A stretch of DNA of 64,000 bases from RPQJ01 sp963846885 (GTDB taxonomy: Bacteria; Pseudomonadota; Gammaproteobacteria; Steroidobacterales; Steroidobacteraceae), in the NCBI GenBank assembly GCA_963846885.1, contig CAWJXS010000022.1, forward strand, positions 1 through 64,000, in the 5' to 3' direction. The position numbers were made by a program, and so were the translations under genes. The notes beneath the pieces were generated by a model that saw only the letters and a list, made by a program, of their open reading frames with translations, had not been told where the DNA came from and made no database searches. Shown in pieces: positions 56,257-64,000 of this stretch (the stretch's first letter is position 1; each line of letters opens with the position of its first letter).

Positions 56257-59200
56257 TCATCCAAGGACGGCGCGGACCCGGTGAGTCACGCCGTCGTCGA
56301 CCAGCGGCACCACCCCTGGCCGCGGAGCAGTTCGACGCCGTCGAGCTGCAGCGTGACGAGCCCCCGGCTGATGCCGCCTGGATTCTCGAACTCGATCTCA
56401 TAGCGCGTTGCGTGATAGCGCAGGCTGACGTGGAACTCCCTCCAGGTCCGTGGGACGCAGGGATCGAGCAGCAACGTCGCTCCGCTGCATGCGGCAACCG
56501 AGGATCCATTCCAGTCCTGCGCGGTACATCCAGGCAGCAGAGCCCGTGTACCAGGTCCAGCCGCCGCGCCCGACGTGCGGCGTCTCCGAATAGACGTCGG
56601 CCGCCACGACATAAGGCTCAACCCTGTAGCGCAATGCGTCGTCGTGCGTGAGCGCGTGATTGATCGGGTTCAGCATTGCAAACAGCTCGCCAGCCTTGTC
56701 GCCGTCACCGAGCTGCGCGAACGCGATCACCGCCCATGCGGCAGCGTGCGTGTACTGGCCGCCGTTCTCGCGGATACCCGGCGGGTAGGCCTGGATGTAG
56801 CCGGGATCGGGCGCTGAGCGGTCGAAGGGCGGTGTCAGCAGCAGCGCCAATCCGTCGTCATGCCGGATCAGGTGCTGGTCCAGCGAAGCCATCGCCCGGC
56901 CCGCCCTGGCTCGATCCGCGGCGCCGGACAGCACTGCCCACGACTGCGCGATCGAGTCGATGCGACATTCTGCGTTCGCTGCGGATCCCATCGGGGTGCC
57001 GTCGTCGAAGTACGCGCGTCGATACCAGTCGCCGTCCCAGCCGTGCTGTTCGAGCGACGATCGCAGGGCAGCCGCGTGTGCGCGCCAGATCGTGGCTCGC
57101 TCATGCTCGCCCCTTGCCTCGGCAAGCGGCGCGAATGCCGACAACACGAAGTGCAGGAACCATCCCAGCCAGACGCTTTCGCCCCGTCCCGCGGCGCCGA
57201 CGTCATTCATCCCGTCGTTCCAGTCGCCGGTTCCGATGAGCGGCAGGCCGTGTGATCCAAGCGCCGAGGCTGCCGTCGAGTCCGCGCGCGCAATGCTCGA
57301 AGAGCGTCGCCGCTCGTATCGGCTGCGGTTGGCAGGAAGAAGTTGTCCGCTTCGCCCGGCTGCAGGGCCGGCCCGTCCAGGAACGGCACGATCTCGTCGA
57401 GCACGCGCTCGTCAGCCGTCGTCTCGACGTAGTGCGCGACGCAATAGCCGAGCCAGACGCGATCGTCGGAGACACGGGTGCGCACGCCACGTCCCGTTTG
57501 CGGCAACCACCAATGCTGCACGTCGCCTTCGGGGAACTGCCGGCCGGCGGCACGCAACAGGTGCTCGCGTGCGAGTGCGGGCTTCGCCAGGATCAGTGCC
57601 ATCGTGTCCTGCAGTTGATCGCGGAAGCCGTAGGCGCCGCTCGCCTGGTAGAACGCGCTGCGGGCCCAGAGGCGGCACGCGAGCGTCTGGTACAGCAGCC
57701 AGCCGTTCAGCATGAGATCGAACGCGCGGTCCGGCGTACGCACAGTGACGGTGTCGAGCACGGCGCTCCAGTCCGCGCGAACGGATTGCAGGGCGGCGTC
57801 CACGTCCTCGCTGCGCCAGCGCGCGATCATGGCCTGGGCGGCCTGCGTGCTGTCGGCCTCACCCAGGAGCCAGACCAGTTCGACGGCAGAATTCGCGGCA
57901 AGCGCGACGGAGGTCTGCAGCGCGCTGCAGGGGTCGAGACCGGCGCCGGTTCGACCCGAGAGCCGCGCTCCTGGCGCGAGTGCCGCGGGCCGCTCGAGCG
58001 TGCCATTGCGTCCGATGAATTCCATGCGGTTGCCGGTCCACGCGGTCTGCAGGCCGCCAAGATCCGTGAACGCGACACGAGTGTCGGCGCCGCCCCAGAG
58101 GTTGCGCGCGAGCATGCCGCGCGTGACCGGATCAATCTCCGTCGCGACGAAGGGCGCGGTGCTGCTGCGCGACGTGCCGAGCACCCACTCCACGTAGGCC
58201 GTCAGCGTCAGGTGACGCGTGCGACCCGAAAGGTTGCGAATGCGCAGCCGCGACACCTTGACCGACTCGCCGGCAGGAACGAACTGCAGCAGGTCGAGCG
58301 CGATGCCGGCCCGCGTATGCTCGAACCGGCTGTAGCCGCGCCCGTGCCGTGCCAGGTACTCGCCATTTGCGTTGCGGACCGGCAATGCCGTCGGCCCGAA
58401 CAGCAGGCCGCTATCGTCGTCACGAACGTAGAGGACCTCGCCCGGATCGATCCCCGACCGGATCGTTCGACCACGGCGTGAGTCGATGCTCACGGCTGTT
58501 GCCGGCCCAGGTGCAGCCACTGCCATCGGCCGAGACCTGGAAGCCGAAACCGGCGTTGGCGATCACGTTGATCCAGGGCGCGGGCGTTCGCTGCACCGTC
58601 ACGCAGCACCGTCACGTATTCCTCGCCATCGGGCGTGAAGCCGCCGAGGCCGTTGAAGAACTCGAGCGACGGCACGTCGGGCGACGCATCGGTCGAGTCG
58701 CGACGCGAGCGCACGGCGGCGACCGGCGGCGGCGCAAGCGGCGGATCCTGCTCCAGCCGGTCGAGTTGCTCCGCGAGGCTGCCGTGACGGCTGAGCAGCA
58801 CGGCGCCCGCCGCAGCCAGCAGGGCCAGGCGCGTTTCGCCCGGAATGATGTCGGAGCGCAGGACGAAGACGCCGCCGCGCACCGACTCGCCGTGGATCTT
58901 CACCCGTGACAAGCCGGCGCGTGTCAGCGACTCCAGCGCCGACTGCAGGTCCTGCACGTAGGACGACGAACGCTCGTTCAGGATCACGACATCGACGTTC
59001 AGCTGCTTCAGGCGCCAGTACTCGAACGCGCGCAGCAGCTGCCGCACGATGCCGAGATCGTCCGTGTCGTCGATCCGGATGAGCACGATCGGCAGGTCGC
59101 CCGAGATGCCGTGGGCCCAGAGTGCCTGCTGCCCGCCATTGCGGCGCCGCAGCACCTCGGACGACGGGCGCAATGCCGGATCGTTGTAAAGCAGGTGGCC

Positions 59201-62200
59201 GGCCAGGCGCTGGAAGAGCACCGCCTCGTCCGGCGCGATTCCCAGGTGATGCAGTTCCACCTGGCCCTGCGTCCAGGCGAGTGTCGCGGCGCGATCGAAG
59301 GCCGGCACGTCCCGGTGCTGGTCCACGAGATCCAGCACCTCCTCCCGGGACGGTGCAACCAGCGTCCAGAACGCGATGCGTGCCGTGGTGCCCGGGGCGA
59401 GACGCACGCAGCGCGTGAGGCTGAAGATCGGATCGAGCACGGTTCCCACTTTGCCTGCTGCGAGGGGATCGCCAGCCAGCGCGGCTGGGGCGCGCGCTTG
59501 CCGGCCGCGCCCGATGAAGCTGGCGCGATCCGTTTCGAACCGGCCGGGCCCGACGGCATCACCCTCGATGACGGCGAGATGAGCAGCCCAGGCGCCCGGC
59601 TCCTCAGGTGAGCGCCGGCGACGCGTCGCCAGCAGCACGCCGATCGCCGGCAAGTGTTCGGTCTGCACGAAGAGCTTGGAGAACGCCGGATGCGCTTCGT
59701 CGGCAGCGCGCGGCGCCAGCACGACTTCCGCATACGAAGTGACTTCGATCGTCCGGACGCGATCGCCCATGTTCGAAAGACAGACGCGGCGAACCTCGGC
59801 ATCGCACTCGGCCGACACGACCACGTCGAGCGTCGTCGTCAGGTCGCCGTCGCGGCGGACGAACTCGGCCCGGTGCTCGCTGAACGTAACCTCGTAGGCG
59901 TCGGGTTCGACGCCCGTCGGTTGATACCCTGCCGACCAGACCTTGCCGGTGTCGACGTCGCGCAGGAAGTGGTACGAGCCCGACGCGTCGCAGGTGACGT
60001 CGGCTGCCCAGCGCGTGACCGCCAGATCGTGCCACTGGCTGTAGCCGGATCCGGCGGCCGTGAGCATCACGGCGTAGTGACCGTTCGACAGCACTCGCGT
60101 GCGCGGCGTCGCATGGTGCGGCGTGCCGATCGTGCGCGGCAGCACCGGCATGACGTCGTCGGCCCATTCCGGGATGCCGCTTTCCGGGATGCTCGCAGCG
60201 GGGGCCGAAACTTCGCGCGGCGTCCGCTCCTGCAACAGCAGCTCGGTCGCCTTGATGCGCGGCTCCGCGTGGAATCGCTTGCGCATCAGGCCGTCGAGCA
60301 ACGTATTGGCCAGCGCGACGATCGTCATGCCCTGGTGGTGGGCCATGTAGGCACGCACGATGGCGAACGGCTCACCGTCCTGCAGGCGGCGCGCGGTGTA
60401 GTCCAGCGCCTCGTAGAAGCCATAGCGGCCCCGCGCATCGATCTTCTCGAGCCGCGCGAAGTTGAGCGACGGCGGCGTGTGGCTTGACCATCGCGGCCAG
60501 CGCCGTCGCATACGGCGCGACGACGGTGTTCTCGCCGAGCCCGCGTTTCAGGCCCAGTCCGGGCACGCCGAAACTCGAGTACTGGTACGTGCGCTCGAGG
60601 TCACGCGCGTTGTAGGCCGACTCCGAGATCCCCCAGGGCACGCCGAGTCACCTGCCATACGCCTGCTGACTGCCGACCACGAGATGACTGGTCTGTTCGA
60701 GCAGGCTGCCGGCGGGCGCGCGCATGACGAGCGACGGCATCAGGTACTCGAACATCGAGCCGGACCACGAAACCAGCGCCGCGCCATGACGAACGCGGAC
60801 CACGGCGCGCCCGAGACGGAACCAGTGCCGTGCCGGGACGTCGCCGTTCGCGATCGCGACGAAACTCGCCAGTCGCGCCTCGGACGCGAGCAGGTCGTAG
60901 CAGTTGGGATCGAGGCTGCCCTCGAGCACGCGATAGCCGATCGAGAGCAGCTTGCGCTCCTGGTCGAAGAGAAAATCGAAGCGCATCGCCGCCGCCATGC
61001 GCCGTGACGTGGCGGCCAGCGTCGCCAGTCGCTGCGAAGTGCAGCGGCACTCGCAGCGGGCAGCGGCGCCTGGTCGCGCCGATGGCTCTCGACGGTATGC
61101 AGCGTGGCTTCGGCCCACACTGCGGTCTCCGCACTGCCTTCGTCGCCGCCTTCGCTGGCCAGCCGCGCGATCAGCGCCACCACGGCAGCGGCGCGGCCGC
61201 CAGCGCATCGAGGCTTGCCGCGAGCGGCTCCGGCCGTCGCTGCCCGGTCGGACAGCTCGTTGCCGAACGCAGCGATCGCGGCGGCAAGCCGGGCATCCAC
61301 GTGCCGTGCCCAGCGATTCGCGGCGCCAGCGCCAGGCCGTCGCCGATGCCGGCGAAGATCTGCGCGGCGTCCGTGGAGCCCGGCCAGTCATTCCTTCACA
61401 GGCATTGGCGAGCGTGAGCAGGTGCGCCGCCAGGTTGCCGCTGTCCACGGACGAGACGTAACGCGGTTCGAGCGGCCGCAGGTCCTGCGTGTCGTACCAG
61501 TTGTAGAAGTGCCCATGGCATTGCTCGAGGCGGCTCATGGTCGCGAGCGTCGACTCGAGCCGCTCGACGGCGTCGAGCGGTGCCGACCCAGCCCAAGTCG
61601 CGTGCCGTGACGATCGACAGCAGGTACAGGCCGAGGTTGGTCGGTGACGTGCGGTGGGCCAGCACCGGCCACGGCTCTTCCTGGAAGTTGTCGGGCGGCA
61701 GCATGTTGTCCGCGGCCGTGACGAACGAATCGAAGTAATGCCAGGCGCGGCGGGCCACCAGGCGCAGCGCCTGGGCGTCGACGTCGGAAACCGGCTGCGA
61801 TTCCGCGACCCGCGACGGCTGGCTCACCCAGCACGCGATGCAGCGGCGACAACTGCCACGCCAGGATGAACGGCAGCGCGAGCAGTGCGCTCGCGTGCCC
61901 CAGCGCGACGAGCCCGAGCACGAGCAGGCTGATGACGAGTGCGCCCGCCATCAGGCGGTAGTGGCCGGCCACGTCGAGACGCTTGCTGTTCTGCTCCTGC
62001 GCCGTGACCCACTCGAGCAGGTTGCGCCGACTGACGAACAGCCGGTAGAGCGTTCGCCCGATGGCGTCGCACATCAGCCACGACTGGTGCGCCAGCAACG
62101 CCAGGGTCAGCGCCGTCCGGGTCGCGGCCAGCTGCGCGTCGGCGGCGACGGCACGGAAGTGGCTTCGCAGCACGATGCCGCTGTGGCGCGGAACGAGGCC

Positions 62201-64000
62201 GGCCAGCAACGACGGCAGCGTGGGAATCGCCAGCATCGCGACGACGAAGGCCGTCCAGACCGCTGCGAACGGCAGCGGCAGTGTCCATGCGATCACGAGG
62301 CTCAGCACGCTCGCCGGCGCCATCAGGGACCGGCGCAGGTTATCGAACATCTTCCAGCGACCGAGCAGCGGGATGGCGCGCCGGCGGCGTCGATGTCGAC
62401 GGGACCGCAACCGAACACCCACGGCAGCAACTGCCAGTCGCCGCGTACCCATCGATGCGAGCGAGCGGTCGCCGCCGCGTAGCGGGCGGGATACTCGTCG
62501 ACGAGTTCGATGTCGGATGCGAGTCCGGCACGCGCGAAGATGCCTTCGAACAGGTCGTGGCTGAGCATCGTGTTTTCGGGCAACGCGGCCCGCCAGCGCC
62601 GCCTCGAACGCGTCGACGTCGTAGATGCCCTTGCCGACGTACGATCCCTCGCCGCAAAGGTCCTGGTACACGTCGGACACGGCGGACGCATAAGGATCGA
62701 TGCCGCCGGCGCCGGAAACGAGGCGCTGGTAGCGCGAGCCTTCGTAGCCGAGCGGCAACGACGATGCGATTCGTGGCTGCAGGATCGCGTAACCGTCGAC
62801 GACCCGCCCGCTGGCGCTCGTCGAAGAGCGGTGCATTCAGCGGATGCGCCATCTTGCCGACCAGCCGGCGCACGGTGTCGCGCGGCAGGCGCGTATCCGC
62901 ATCGAGCGTGACCACGTAGCGCACGGCGGCCGGGACGGCGGGCGGCTGGCCGTCGAGCGGGATGAAACTCGTGTCGAGCGCGCCGCGCAGCAGGCGGTTC
63001 AGCTCATGCAGCTTGCCGCGCTTGCGCTCCCACCCCATCCAGACTCCCTGCGCCGCGTTCCACACGCGGCGCCGATGCAGGAGCAGGAAGCGATCCCCCG
63101 CCGGGCCGGGACCGTACTTGTGGTTCAGTCGGCTGATTTCCTCGACCGCGCCGCTTCGAGCAGCACCTCGTCGCCGTCGACCTGTTCGACGCGGCATCGG
63201 CCCAGTCCGAGAGCAGGGCGAACGTGACGTCGCCGTCCAGGCTCGCGAGGTGATGAATCTCGAGGTGTTCGATGTGTTCGGCGAGCGCTTCGGGAGTCGT
63301 GAAGAGGATCGGGAACGACTACGAGCGTGCGCAGTTCGGCGGGGATGCCGTCCGCGAAGCTCCATCTCGGGCAGTGGCCGGGCGCCGAAGCGACTCGTGA
63401 TGCTGTTGTTCGCAACGGCCATCGCCGCATCCACCGCGAGCACGAGGCCGAGCATCGCAAGCACGGCGAGCGTCGAGCGTCCCGATGCCGCCGCCCAGCA
63501 GCACCGACAGCGGCCACGCCAGCATGACGAGCGCGAGCAGCGCGACGCCGGCAATGTAGCCGCGGATCCCCATGCGGGCGATGAGACGCGTGAGCCTGCG
63601 CCCGCAGCGACGGCCGGTAGTCGAGCCGCTGCCTCGAACGCGCGACGTCCCCGCGCGATGAGGTGATAGCCGGGATTGCGCTCGCGCCGGCTGCCGCCCG
63701 CGCCCGCGACCTGCATGGCGCGCTCGGCGATGTCCAGCTCCGAGTGACGCGACCCTCGCGCCAGTTCCTCGATCGCGTGGCGGCAGCGGTTGCGCGTCGA
63801 GAAGTTCGACTGCGCGTAATCCGCGTCGGCGCGCAGCGCGGAGTCGACGAGACTCATGGATTCGAACAGGTCGGCCCAGTCGACCGCGGAGATCGAGCGC
63901 ATGCTCATGATCACGTTGCGGACGGTCACGCTCGAGCGCCCTGGCGTTGGTGCTCGTCGCGGACGACTTCGTCCGCCGTGGTGCCGGCGGCCGCGAGACG
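56257..64000 (-). CDS. ndvB: Cyclic beta-1,2-glucan synthase (NdvB/ChvB type), 5' end outside window, heavily frameshifted
   Basis: Giant membrane enzyme that makes, elongates and cyclises beta-1,2-glucan from UDP-glucose. More than 2,500 codons lie in the window; the start lies beyond 64000. From the N-terminal side: VTVRNVIMSMRSISAVDWAD, a glycosyltransferase part with YVVTLDADTRLPRDTVRRLV, several membrane spans (about 61.8-62.3 kb), a glycoamylase-like segment with LRPLEPRYVSSVDSGNLAAH, two GH94 N-terminal-like carbohydrate-binding blocks, and the C-terminal GH94 phosphorylase domain with LPLIGTGDWNDGMNDVGAAG, where Asp is catalytic, plus HVGRGGWTWYTGSAAWMYRA. It ends LVDDGVTHRVRAVLG at 56257. 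At least eight frame changes split it. The product is a periplasmic osmoregulated glucan. Followed by sodium-independent... superoxide dismutase and GGDEF genes on the same strand. Confidence 0.87.

Noticed and set aside
1..64000. tRNA, rRNA, insertion sequences, prophage genes
   Set aside because: I saw no cloverleaf with a CCA-type acceptor, no rRNA signature, no transposase or integrase motif in any frame.

Overview
The window is GC-rich bacterial chromosome and looks like a free-living, aerobic, Gram-negative Pseudomonadota, most likely a gammaproteobacterium. Evidence for this is the set of lipoprotein and Tat signals, an outer-membrane beta-barrel, GlpT, NdvB-type glucan synthase, DUF2799, DUF3309, and the adk / PPi-phosphofructokinase / H+-pyrophosphatase neighbourhood. 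No rRNA, tRNA, CRISPR array, insertion sequence or phage gene was found. A striking property of the sequence itself is that more than half of the genes are split by single-base frameshifts although conserved domains continue on both sides. This looks like uncorrected long-read assembly error rather than decay, so many coordinates below join two or more reading frames.

Layout. 0-4.9 kb: start of adk, pfp, hppA (a pyrophosphate-based energy module), then a Ca2+/Na+ exchanger. 5-16.6 kb: an alkaline-phosphatase-superfamily phosphoglycerol/lipid head-group transferase, a CHAT (caspase-like) lipoprotein, an exported methyltransferase-like protein, a homocysteine S-methyltransferase family enzyme, IorAB molybdenum hydroxylase, and a CHASE2 + SH3/M48 peptidase pair. 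16.6-24.4 kb: phosphoribosyltransferase, COG2187 kinase, periplasmic GH13 debranching enzyme, S9 prolyl oligopeptidase, DUF2855 protein. 24.5-32.9 kb: a first MttB-family methyltransferase with a glutathione transferase, small membrane protein, DUF2799 lipoprotein, two PLP aminotransferases and a CehA/McbA metallohydrolase.

32.95-33.29 kb is the strangest stretch: two long perfect hairpins (31 and 28 bp stems, different stem sequences) whose loops carry the same 16-nt motif in opposite orientation, plus a third motif copy, lying between convergent cehA-like and glpT genes.

36.5-52 kb is a probable methylated-amine / quaternary-amine island: an FAD-GcvT dimethylglycine/sarcosine dehydrogenase divergent from a four-gene glycine-betaine-type ABC importer (SBP, permease, ATPase, permease), a three-His-box desaturase, and a long leftward run with two tandem Rieske oxygenases, an amidohydrolase, a PNPOx-like protein, a beta-barrel protein, a second MttB homologue without pyrrolysine and a PhnD-like binding protein. 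Together these suggest import, oxidative demethylation and methyl transfer from an N-methylated compound, but the substrate is unknown.

52-64 kb: a secreted multi-repeat CVNH lectin, tiny DUF3309 and lmo0937 membrane proteins, a cupin, and a leftward run of ndvB (cyclic beta-1,2-glucan synthase, cut by the window end), Fe/Mn superoxide dismutase and a diguanylate cyclase whose start overlaps the dismutase stop.
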